The position numbers and the translations under genes are program-made. From assembly GCA_963850415.1 (NCBI GenBank), contig CAWKLE010000002.1, positions 434,001 through 498,000 of the forward strand: a stretch of DNA of 64,000 nt, given 5' to 3'. This DNA is from VAXT01 sp963850415 (GTDB taxonomy: Bacteria > Actinomycetota > Thermoleophilia > Gaiellales > Gaiellaceae). The notes under the pieces are model-generated. The model was not told the DNA's origin, did not search any database, and saw only the letters and a program-made list of their open reading frames with translations. Positions 24,332 to 32,270 of this stretch are shown in pieces. The stretch's first letter is position 1, and every line of letters starts with the position of its first letter.

Positions 24332-25643
24332 GACGCGCTACGCGAAGAGCGGCGACCTGAACATCGCGTATCAGGTCGTGGGCGATGGCCCGTTGGACCT
24401 GATCTACGTGCCGGGCTGGATCTCGAACGTCGAGCTGAACTGGGACGAGCCGGCGCTCGCCCACGTGCTCGAGCGCCTGGCGAGCTTCTCGCGCCTGATC
24501 ATGTTCGACAAGCGCGGGACGGGTCTCTCGGACCCGGTCCCGCAGGACCGGCTGCCGACGCTCGAGGAGCGGATGGACGACGTGCGCGCGGTGCTGGACG
24601 CGGTCGGCAGCCGGCAGACCGCGGTCTTTGGCTTCTCCGAGGGCGGCCTGATGAGCGTTCTCTTTGCCGCGACCTATCCCGAGCGCACCGCGGCCCTCGT
24701 CCTCTTCGGCGTCTTCGCCAAGCGGCTCTGGAGCCCGGACTATCCGTGGGCGCCGAAGGCGGACGACCGCGAGCGAGAGATCGCGGAACTCGAGCGAAAC
24801 TGGTCCGAGCGGATGGACCTCGACGAGCTCGCGCCGGAAGAGGACGACGCGTTCAAGGACCGCCTGGCGACCTACCTTCGGCGCAGCGCCAGCCCCGGCG
24901 CCGCGGTCGCCCTGATGCGGATGAACACGCAGCTCGACGTCCGCGACGTGCTCCCCACGATCCAGGCGCCGACCCTCGTTCTGCATCGAGCTCACGATCG
25001 GGACGCGAGCGTGGAGGAAGGCCGCTGGATCGCCGCCCGGATTCCGGGCGCAAAGTTCGTCGAGCTCCCCGGAGAGGCGCACATCCTCTGGGCAGGAAAC
25101 ACCGACGCGGTCGTCGATGAGATCGAGGAGTTCCTGACCGGCGTTCGTCGCGGGCCCGAGCCCGACCGAGTGCTCGCGACCGTGCTCTTCACGGACATCG
25201 TCGGCTCGACCGAGCAGGCGACGCGGGTCGGCGACCGGCGCTGGCGGGACCTGCTCGAACGACATCATGCTCTCGTGCGCCGGGAGCTGGAACGCTTCAA
25301 CGGCCGCGAGGTGGACACGGCCGGTGACGGCTTCTTCGCCACGTTCGACGGCCCGGCACGTGCGATCCGCTGCGGCTCGGCGATCGTCAGCGGGCTTCGT
25401 TCGCTCGGTCTCGAGGTCAGAGCGGGCGTGCACACCGGCGAATGCGAGCTCGTCGGCGGCAAGGTCGCGGGCTTGACTGTGCACACGGGCGCCCGTGTCG
25501 CGAGCCTGGCGGGGCCGGGCGAGGTGCTCGTCTCGTCGACGGTCAAGGACCTCGTCGCGGGCTCGGGGATCGAGTTCGAGGACCGCGGCACACGGGAGCT
25601 GAAGGGCATCCCCGGCGAGTGGCGGCTCTACGCGGCGAAGTGA
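24312..25643 (+). CDS. Alpha/beta-hydrolase-class III nucleotidyl cyclase fusion, paralogue 3
   Basis: 443 residues. This is the only copy with an intact nucleophile elbow, GFSEGG (about residue 102), and with a plausible acid/His pair (PGEAHILWAG near 253) in the hydrolase domain. In the cyclase domain the aspartates remain (FTDIVGST, DTAGDGFFA), but the Asn position is His (TVHTGAR). It overlaps paralogue 2 by 20 nt, so paralogues 1-3 form one transcriptional unit. Whether it makes cAMP or cGMP cannot be told from sequence alone. Confidence 0.85.
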   Translation: MPSARPETRYAKSGDLNIAYQVVGDGPLDLIYVPGWISNVELNWDEPALAHVLERLASFSRLIMFDKRGTGLSDPVPQDRLPTLEERMDDVRAVLDAVGSRQTAVFGFSEGGLMSVLFAATYPERTAALVLFGVFAKRLWSPDYPWAPKADDREREIAELERNWSERMDLDELAPEEDDAFKDRLATYLRRSASPGAAVALMRMNTQLDVRDVLPTIQAPTLVLHRAHDRDASVEEGRWIAARIPGAKFVELPGEAHILWAGNTDAVVDEIEEFLTGVRRGPEPDRVLATVLFTDIVGSTEQATRVGDRRWRDLLERHHALVRRELERFNGREVDTAGDGFFATFDGPARAIRCGSAIVSGLRSLGLEVRAGVHTGECELVGGKVAGLTVHTGARVASLAGPGEVLVSSTVKDLVAGSGIEFEDRGTRELKGIPGEWRLYAAK

Positions 25644-25682
25644 CAGGGCCGGGAGCGAACCTCCCGGCCCTGTCCGTTTCGA

Positions 25683-28395
25683 TCAGGCGGCGCCGCTGTT
25701 GACGCGCCTGAGCAGATCGCGCTGCTCGATGATCTGACTCTTCGTCGAGGCTGGGTTGTTGCGAACCGCCTCGGCGTTTGCGAGCACGGCCGAGAACGCC
25801 GTGTCGCCGGTCCCGTTCTTGTCGGTGTCGATCAGCTGGTTCCAGCCGATCGCCCCGTTTGCGAAGTTGAGCCACGCGGCGAGGATCTCCGCGTCGAGAT
25901 GCCGGAGCTCCAGGCCGTCGGGCGGCTTCGCGAGCGAGAGGACCGCCGCTGCCTGGGCGATCGTGGACGCGCTCCTCGTCTCGTCGAAGACGAGGCTCGT
26001 GAAGCTGACGATCGTCAGGAAGCACTGGAGTTGCGCCATCGTGAACTGCGATTGGTGCGGGAACACGTACTCGTGCCGCCAGTGCTCCGACGACATCGGC
26101 TCGAGCCCGTTGCCGGCGATGATCACCTGCGCGGTGTCGGTCGGCGAGAGGCCGCCGTCGTCGTCGGTCGAGTCGAGGCCGATCATGTACAGGCACGCGT
26201 CACCGAACGTGTGCGTCACGTTGTCCGTCTCGTCCCGGGGCTGGTCGCTCGGGCTCGGCAACGGATCGGCGACTGGGGGGTTGACGAGATGCGGCGTGAT
26301 CGTGTCAGCCGTCGCGTCGCCCCAACCCCAGCGAATCGAGAGGTCGTCGCTGCCCGGATCCTGCGAGAAGCCCGTGAAGCTCGTCGGCGTTCCCGGCGTT
26401 TCCGAGCAACGTCGGGATCCCGTTGATGATCACCGCTCCCGACAGGTCGATGGCCGCTGTCGGAGCGACGTTGTCGACCGTGAGCGAGAAGCTGTCGGAG
26501 CCGCTCCCTCCGTCCTTGTCGGTCACGGTGGTCTGGACGGTGAAGCTGCCGTTGTCCCCGTACACCTTGGAGGCGTGCACCTCGCCCGTGTCCGGCCCGG
26601 GCCCGCCGTCGGTGAGCATCGTCACCGCGCCGAAGCTCGTGCCGAGGAGGACGTCTCCCCAGTCGACGACGGCCGTGTACGGATTGTCGAGGTAGCCCGG
26701 ATCCGAGAACGACGAGTGAGCGTCGACTGAGTCGCCCTCGGAGACGTGGGTCACCTGATCCGATTCCACGCTCACCGTCGGGTTCACGTTGTTGACGACG
26801 AGCGAGAAGGTCGCCGTGTTCGTGATCCCCGTGCTGTCGGTGGCCGTGATCGTCACGGTCTGGCTCTGCGACGGGCCGTCGTTCGTGAGGAAACTCCACG
26901 ACCAGGTCCCGCCTCCACCTGGCGTGACGGTCCCGACCGACGCGCTGAGCGCGACGCTGTCGCCGTTCGGGTCGGAGAACGTCCCGGAGTTCGTCGCGGT
27001 CTGCGCCTCGTCGACCGTGACAGACGCGTTGTTGGCCGCGATGTCCGGCTGGACCGCCGCCAGCAGGTCGATCCGCGGCGTCGTCACGTTGCCCCCTCCG
27101 CTCGCGTACGTGATCGGGACGCCGTTTGCCTGGAGCCAGCCCAGGATCGTCGCCACGCTGGCATTGGGATAGATGTCACGCATGAGCGCCCACGCGCCGG
27201 TCACATGAGGCGTGGACATCGAGGTCCCGTCGAAGTTCGCCCACGTGTCGTCGGGCACCGACGAGTCGACGCTGACGCCCGGTGCGAAGACATCGAGCAG
27301 CGTCCCTCGGTTACTGAAGCTCGCGACGGCGTCGGAGTCGTCCGTCGCCCCGACCGTGACGGCGGTCGAGATGCAGCCGGGAGCTCCCACGGCGTTCGTG
27401 AAGCCGCTGTTCCCGGCCGCGATCGCTGTCGCGACATTGTTGTTGAGCAGGTTGTCGATGGCCGTCTTGCGGCTGTCCCCGTCGCACGCGGAGGTGTTCA
27501 TGCCTCCACCGAGGCTCATGTTCGCCGCGGCGATGTCCAGCGAGCCGCCCTGGCTGTCGTCCAGTGCGAGCACTCGTTGCAGGCCGAGGATCTGATCGGA
27601 GGGATACGAGAGCACGCACGGCGCGGGGTTCGGACTGCAGTCTCCGCTCGCGTTGAAGCGCGTGAAGACCTGGATCGCGACGATGCTCGCGTCGGGCGCC
27701 ACGCCGTTCCCTGGCGCGCCCGAGACGCCGGACGCGTTGCCCGCTGCGATGCCGGCCACATGCGAGCCGTGGGCGCAGAGGTTGTCCGTGCCGTCGAGGC
27801 AGTTGGCCGTCTCGGCGTCGGCCGACCCGGAACCCGTCTGCGAAGTGCCGCCGCCGGGGCAGAGCCCGACCTCGTTCGAGTCGAGGCTCCCGCCGGCCGT
27901 GAAGCAGGCCTCGGAAGCCAGCCGGCTGCCGAAGAACGGGTGGTCGCGGTCGATCCCGGTGTCCAGGATCGCCACCGCCAGCCCGGTCCCGGTGTAGCCG
28001 AAGTTCTGGATGTCATCGGCGTTGATCAGAGGCACCGTGCTGGCGAGTGCCGGCGGTTCCGGGATGTCCTCCTGGAGCCCGACCACCCCGGGAGTCGTGC
28101 TCAGGGTGCGGAGCTCGCCGGCTCCGGCCCTGACGAGGAGGATCGGGAACAGCCTGTAACGTCGGATGAGTTGCGCCTTCGAGGCCCGGACCTGCCGCGC
28201 GACGGTCGCCTGCGTCCGCTTGTTCGTGGTGGTCACGAGCACGTGCAGCGGCCCTTTCGCGGCGGCCTTCGCGACGAGCGCGGCCGACGACGGCCTCTTC
28301 GGCGGCGCTCCGGCGGAGGCCGACGAGCCGACCGCGAAGGCGATCAGCAGCAGTAACGGCGCGAGGACCCGCAAGAGGCGGGAACGTGGAAGCAT
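25683..28395 (-). pseudogene. Secreted subtilisin-like (S8) protease with PKD/Ig-like repeats, one frameshift
   Basis: Signal peptide (about 1-27), propeptide-like region, then an S8 catalytic domain with Asp in VAILDTGIDRDHP, His in HGSHVAGIAAG and Ser in DGTSMSTPHVTGA. It continues into Ig/PKD-type repeats (SVESDQVTHVSEGD, NVAPTAAIDLSG). At about 26385 the frame ends in a non-homologous tail, while a +1 frame continues naturally as TSFTGFSQDPGSDDLSIRWG and on through DNVTHTFGDACLYMIGL to a stop at 25683. One surplus base (26383-26390) explains this; the joined protein is about 903 residues. It should be an exported protease. The 5' leader is structured. Confidence 0.8.
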
Positions 28396-28547
28396 GGTGA
28401 GGCTCCTCTCCTAGAAGTGACTGGAGAGGCCGGCACCGCAGCCTCCGAGCACCAACACGCCAAGGAAGGGCCGCCTTCGGCGGCATTCAGGGGGGTAGCT
28501 ATCCAAAAATGAAGAGCCACACAGGCCTCCCTGGATTGCCCCCCGAC
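28396..28547 (-). ncRNA. Structured 5' leader of the S8 protease gene (candidate)
   Basis: On the minus strand, six G at 28544-28539 can pair with six C at 28495-28490, and ATCCA (28536-28532) with TGGAT (28505-28501), enclosing a small inner hairpin. A second hairpin, GCCGCC-GAA-GGCGGC, lies at 28484-28470. AGGAGAGGAG precedes ATG 28395. I cannot match it to a known riboswitch class. The structure could also serve the plus strand, but the promoter supports the minus strand. Confidence 0.4.
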
Positions 28548-28553
28548 GAGACC

Positions 28554-28582
28554 AGTGTCGCCTGTTCGATGACAAATTGCAA
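28554..28582 (-). promoter_or_regulatory. Promoter TTGCAA-17-GACACT for the S8 protease gene
   Basis: -35 TTGCAA at 28582-28577 and -10 GACACT at 28559-28554 on the minus strand, 17 nt apart. The first -10 base departs from TANNNT. A transcript would start near 28547 and include the whole structured leader. Confidence 0.45.
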
Positions 28583-28655
28583 TAGGTTTCACCATCTTTT
28601 CGCCACCTCTGCGGGTCGTGTTCGGGCGCACGAGTCGCCGTAGAGTGAGCCTTCG

Positions 28656-29972
28656 ATGCCGAGCGCCCCCGACATCCGCTACGCGCGCAACGGTCAGGTC
28701 TCGATCGCGTACCAGGTCGTCGGAGACGGGCCGACCGACCTCGTCTACGTGCCGGACTACGTCTCCAACCTCGTCTACGCCTGGGAGTCGCCCCGCTATC
28801 GCGAGTTCTACGAACGACTCGCCCGCTCGTTCCGCCTGATCCTCTTCGACAAGCGCGGGACCGGCCTGTCCGACAGCGGCCGCGAGTTCGCGACCCTCGA
28901 GACGCGGATGGAGGACCTGCACGCGGTGCTTGACGCCGTGGGCTCCGAGCGCGCCGTCGTCTTCGGCAGCCACGAGGGCGCGTCGATGGCGACGCTCTAC
29001 GCGGCGACGTACCCGGAGCGGACGATCGCCCTCGTGGTCTTTCAGCCTTCGGCGCGGGGCGGCCACTACGACAAGAGCCCGGAGGGAACGGAAGAGGAGC
29101 TGCGCGAGCTCCGGGAAAAGTGGGGCACCCAGGAATATTGCGACGAGCTGCTCCTGGACAACATTCCGACGATCGCCGACAGCCAGGAGGGCCGCGAGTG
29201 GTTCGCCAACTGGCTGCGCGTGGGGGCGAGCCCCTCCGTCGCGTACGCACTGAACCGCGCCTTCTTCGAGACGGACCTGACCGACGTGCTGCCGGCGGTT
29301 CGCGTCCCGACGCTCGTCCTTCATCGCGGCGAGTTCGTCGAGCCCGATGCTCTGTCGGTCGCAAACAGCATCCCCTCGGCCCGGTCGGTGCGCATCGCCG
29401 GAGAGGACTACTCTGGGGTCTTCCTCTCCCCGGAGATCGTCGACGAGATCGAGGCCTTCGTCGCCGGGAATCGTCCGCCCGTCGTGCCGGACACGGTGCT
29501 GACGACCGTGCTCTTCACGGACATCGTCGCCTCGACCGAGCGGGCGCGCCAGCTCGGAGACCGCAGCTGGCGCGAGCTCCTCGAGAGGCACCACGCGCTG
29601 GTCCGCCGGGAGCTCGCCCGGTATCGCGGAGTCGAGCGCGACACGGCCGGCGACGGCTTCTTCGCGACGTTCGACGGCCCGGCCAGGGCAATCCGCTGCG
29701 CCCAGGGGATCCTGCAGGGCATCGACGCGCTGGGCCTCGAGCTGCGCGCCGGCGTCCACTCCGGCGAGTGCGAGCTCCACGAAGGGAAGGTGGCCGGGAT
29801 CGTCGTCGGCGCCGGTGCACGCGTCGCGGCGCTCGCCGGGCCCGGGGAGGTACTGGTCTCGAGCACGGTCAAGGACCTCGTCGCGGGCTCCGGGATCGAG
29901 TTCGAGGACCGCGGCGAGCACGAGCTGAAGGGCGTGGGAGCCTGGCGTCTCTACTCTGTTCTCGATGCTTGA
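28656..29972 (+). CDS. Alpha/beta-hydrolase-class III nucleotidyl cyclase fusion, paralogue 4
   Basis: 438 residues, same layout as paralogues 1-3 but separated from them by the protease gene. Metal-binding aspartates are present (FTDIVAST, DTAGDGFFA); the Asn position is Gly (VVGAGAR). The nucleophile elbow reads GSHEGA, with His in place of Ser. A TAGAGT -10 at 28641-28646 leaves a leader of only 2-3 nt. Its 3' end overlaps the thiolase start by 8 nt. Confidence 0.85.
   Translation: MPSAPDIRYARNGQVSIAYQVVGDGPTDLVYVPDYVSNLVYAWESPRYREFYERLARSFRLILFDKRGTGLSDSGREFATLETRMEDLHAVLDAVGSERAVVFGSHEGASMATLYAATYPERTIALVVFQPSARGGHYDKSPEGTEEELRELREKWGTQEYCDELLLDNIPTIADSQEGREWFANWLRVGASPSVAYALNRAFFETDLTDVLPAVRVPTLVLHRGEFVEPDALSVANSIPSARSVRIAGEDYSGVFLSPEIVDEIEAFVAGNRPPVVPDTVLTTVLFTDIVASTERARQLGDRSWRELLERHHALVRRELARYRGVERDTAGDGFFATFDGPARAIRCAQGILQGIDALGLELRAGVHSGECELHEGKVAGIVVGAGARVAALAGPGEVLVSSTVKDLVAGSGIEFEDRGEHELKGVGAWRLYSVLDA
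29952..29957 (+). promoter_or_regulatory. -10 element (TACTCT) for the thiolase gene
   Basis: TACTCT lies 7 nt before ATG 29965, inside the last codons of the upstream cyclase gene; the thiolase may have its own leaderless transcript. Confidence 0.4.
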
Positions 29973-31110
29973 TGCGCTGATCGTCGACGCCGTTCGCTCT
30001 CCGATCGGCCGCAAGAACGGGACGCTGTCCTCGATCCGCGGCGACGAGCTCGCGGCGCAGGTGCTGAACGGCCTGCTCGGGCGCAACGGCGTCGATCCGG
30101 CCGAGATCGAGGACGTTCAGCTCGGCTGCGTGACGCAGATCGGCGAGCAGGGCTGGAACATCGGCCGGATGGTGCCGATGGTCGCCGGCTGGCCGGAGAC
30201 GGTTCCCGGGACGACGGTCGACCGCCAGTGCGGCTCGTCGATGCAGACGAACTTCAACGCCGCGGCTGCGATCTCGTCCGGCCAGCTCGACCTCGTGATC
30301 TCGGGCGGCGTGGAGATGATGTCGCGGGTGCCGATGGGCTCGAACGGGGGCGACCTCTCGGACAAGCTCTTCGAGCGCTGGCAGATCGTTCCGCAGGGGC
30401 TGTCCGCGGAGGCGATCGCCGAGGAGTGGAACCTCTCGCGCGAGGAGCTCGATGAGCTCTCGCTGGAGTCGCACCGGCGCGCGATCGCGGCGATCGACGG
30501 GGGACGCTTCGAGAACGAGATCATCCCGGTCGAGGTGCAGAACCCGCACGTGGGAACGCTGTTCGCGGTCGACGAGACGCCTCGGCGGGAGACGTCCCTC
30601 GAGGCGCTGGCCGCGCTGAGCCCGGCGTTCCTCCCCGAAGGCAAGGTCACGGCCGGGAGCTCGAGCCAGATCTGCGACGGCGCGGCGGGGGTCCTGGTCG
30701 CGAGCGAGCGCAAGGCGTCGGAGCTCGGGCTCGAGCCGCGTGCGCGGTTCGTCTCGTTCGGGCTCGCCGGAGTCGACCCGTACCGGATGCTGCACGGCAA
30801 CCCGCAGGCCTGCGAGCGGGCGCTCGCGAAAGCGGGCATCGGCTGGGACGACGTGTCGGTGATCGAGGTCAACGAGGCGTTCGCGTCGGTCGTGCTCCAG
30901 TTCGTCCGCGACTGCGGGCTCGAGGAGAGGATGGACGACGTGAACCCGAACGGAGGCGGGATCTCGCTCGGTCACCCGCTGGGGGCGACCGGGGCGCGGA
31001 TCACGGCGACGCTGGTCAACGAGCTCGAGCGGCGCGACGCCCGCTACGGCGTGGCGACGATGTGCATCGGCTTCGGCCAGGCGATCGCCTCGGTCATCGA
31101 GCGCGTTTGA
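29965..31110 (+). CDS. Thiolase (acetyl-CoA acetyltransferase family)
   Basis: 381 residues. Nucleophilic Cys is in DRQCGSSMQ (about residue 88), the NEAF motif near 312, the His in GGGISLGHPLGATGAR (about 330-345) and the second Cys in CIGFGQA (about 367). It condenses or cleaves acyl-CoA thioesters in the cytosol; degradative and biosynthetic types cannot be separated here. The 3-hydroxyacyl-CoA dehydrogenase gene follows 280 nt downstream, so the pair may serve acetoacetyl-CoA metabolism or beta-oxidation. Confidence 0.92.
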   Translation: MLDALIVDAVRSPIGRKNGTLSSIRGDELAAQVLNGLLGRNGVDPAEIEDVQLGCVTQIGEQGWNIGRMVPMVAGWPETVPGTTVDRQCGSSMQTNFNAAAAISSGQLDLVISGGVEMMSRVPMGSNGGDLSDKLFERWQIVPQGLSAEAIAEEWNLSREELDELSLESHRRAIAAIDGGRFENEIIPVEVQNPHVGTLFAVDETPRRETSLEALAALSPAFLPEGKVTAGSSSQICDGAAGVLVASERKASELGLEPRARFVSFGLAGVDPYRMLHGNPQACERALAKAGIGWDDVSVIEVNEAFASVVLQFVRDCGLEERMDDVNPNGGGISLGHPLGATGARITATLVNELERRDARYGVATMCIGFGQAIASVIERV

Positions 31111-31163
31111 GGCGGATCGAGCTACGCGGCGAGCGCGCTGTGATGCGGCGTGCGCAGAACGTT

Positions 31164-31218
31164 CCTAGCCCGGCCGCCGCCGCGCTGCCGCGGCACGACG
31201 ACGACCGAGCGGGCTAGG
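31164..31218. terminator. Inverted repeat CCTAGCCCG ... CGGGCTAGG between convergent genes
   Basis: Perfect 9-bp arms at 31164-31172 and 31210-31218 with a 37-nt GC-rich loop. It includes the stop codon of the small minus-strand protein and lies after the thiolase gene. There is no T-run, so it may act as a structural or Rho-assisted terminator for both directions. Confidence 0.4.
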
Positions 31219-31342
31219 CGAACGCGTGGGGCCGGCGGGAAAGGATCGCCGGCCGTTCTCCCCTGATGACCGTGAGGCACGCGCCGGCTACAGCCAGCGC
31301 GAGGAGGCCGAGCAGGAGGAGAACGAGGAGAATCCGCGTCAT
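31214..31342 (-). CDS. Small membrane protein (42 residues)
   Basis: Starts MTRILLVLLLLGLLALAVAG, one hydrophobic helix, followed by a short basic tail ending RRPHAFA. AGGAGT lies just upstream of ATG 31342 as a ribosome-binding site. No homologue is recognised. It is divergent from the dehydrogenase gene and convergent with the thiolase gene. Confidence 0.4.
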   Translation of the reverse strand: MTRILLVLLLLGLLALAVAGACLTVIRGERPAILSRRPHAFA

Positions 31343-31380
31343 TTGACTCCTAGACGCGCGAGCGGGGTGGGTCCTTCCCT

Positions 31381-31386
31381 TAGCAT
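31381..31386 (+). promoter_or_regulatory. -10 element (TAGCAT) for the 3-hydroxyacyl-CoA dehydrogenase gene
   Basis: TAGCAT lies 7 nt before GTG 31394 and supports that codon as the start of a leaderless message. Confidence 0.45.
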
Positions 31387-31393
31387 CGGGCGC

Positions 31394-32242
31394 GTGATTC
31401 GTCGGGTGGGAGTCGTCGGGCTGGGGACGATGGGCGCGGGCATCGCGCAGGTCTCCGCGCAGGCGGGCTTCGAGACGATCGGCCGCGAGGTCAGCGACGA
31501 GCTCTGCGAGCGCGCCCGGGAGACGATCGCGCACTACGTGGGCCGCGCCGTCGAGAAGGGCAAGGCGACTCCCGAGGAGCGAGACGCGACGCTCGGCCGG
31601 CTGTCGTTCACGACCGAGCTCTCCGGCCTGGCCGACTGCGATCTCGTGATCGAGGCGATCGTCGAGGAGCTCGAGCCGAAGCGCGAGGTGTTCGCCGAGC
31701 TCGACCGCCTCGTGTCGGCCGACGCGATCCTGGCGTCGAACACCTCTGCGATCCCGATCCATGCCATCGCCGAGGCGACCGAGCACCCGGAGCGCGTGCT
31801 CGGCATGCACTTCTTCAATCCGGCGCCGCTGCTCCCGCTGGTCGAGATCATCCGCGCGGAGAAGAGCTCCGACGCCGCGCTCTCGGCTGCGTTCGAGTGG
31901 GCGGAGCAGGCGGGCAAGCAGCCGGTTCGCGCGAATGACACGCCCGGGTTCATCGTCAACCGCGTCCTCGTCCCGACGCTCAACGAGTGCATCCGGCTCC
32001 TCGACGAGGGGATCACCGTCGAGGACCTCGACAAGGCGATGACGATGGGCGTCGGCTGGCCGATGGGCCCGTGCACGCTCGTCGACCTGGTCGGGATCGA
32101 CATCCACATCCACGCCGCCGAGGCGATGTACGAGGCAACCGGCGACGAGCGGGCGAAACCGCCCGAACGCCTGCGGGAGATGGCCGCCGAAGGCCGTCTG
32201 GGCCGCAAGACCGGCCGCGGCTTCTACGACTACCCCAACTGA
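31394..32242 (+). CDS. 3-hydroxybutyryl-CoA dehydrogenase
   Basis: 282 residues, the normal length. NAD-binding GLGTMGAGIAQ (about residues 9-19) near the N-terminus, catalytic His in GMHFFNPAPLLPLVE (about 139), DTPGFIVNR (about 182) and GPCTLVDLVGID in the dimerisation domain. It interconverts acetoacetyl-CoA and 3-hydroxybutyryl-CoA with NAD(P)H. Glu and Arg (GREVSD) follow the second strand rather than the usual Asp-rich stretch, so coenzyme preference is unclear. The stop is followed at once by a perfect palindrome. Confidence 0.92.
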   Translation: MIRRVGVVGLGTMGAGIAQVSAQAGFETIGREVSDELCERARETIAHYVGRAVEKGKATPEERDATLGRLSFTTELSGLADCDLVIEAIVEELEPKREVFAELDRLVSADAILASNTSAIPIHAIAEATEHPERVLGMHFFNPAPLLPLVEIIRAEKSSDAALSAAFEWAEQAGKQPVRANDTPGFIVNRVLVPTLNECIRLLDEGITVEDLDKAMTMGVGWPMGPCTLVDLVGIDIHIHAAEAMYEATGDERAKPPERLREMAAEGRLGRKTGRGFYDYPN

Positions 32243-32265
32243 CCTAGTAACAGTCTGTTACTAGG
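32243..32265. promoter_or_regulatory. 23-bp perfect palindrome, copy 3
   Basis: Core TAGTAACAG-T-CTGTTACTA flanked by CC/GG, fully symmetric around 32254. It starts at the base after the dehydrogenase stop codon and ends 6 nt before the stop of the convergent DMFase-like gene, so it may act as an operator or as a small bidirectional terminator or repeat. Confidence 0.75.
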
Positions 32266-32270
32266 GCGGT

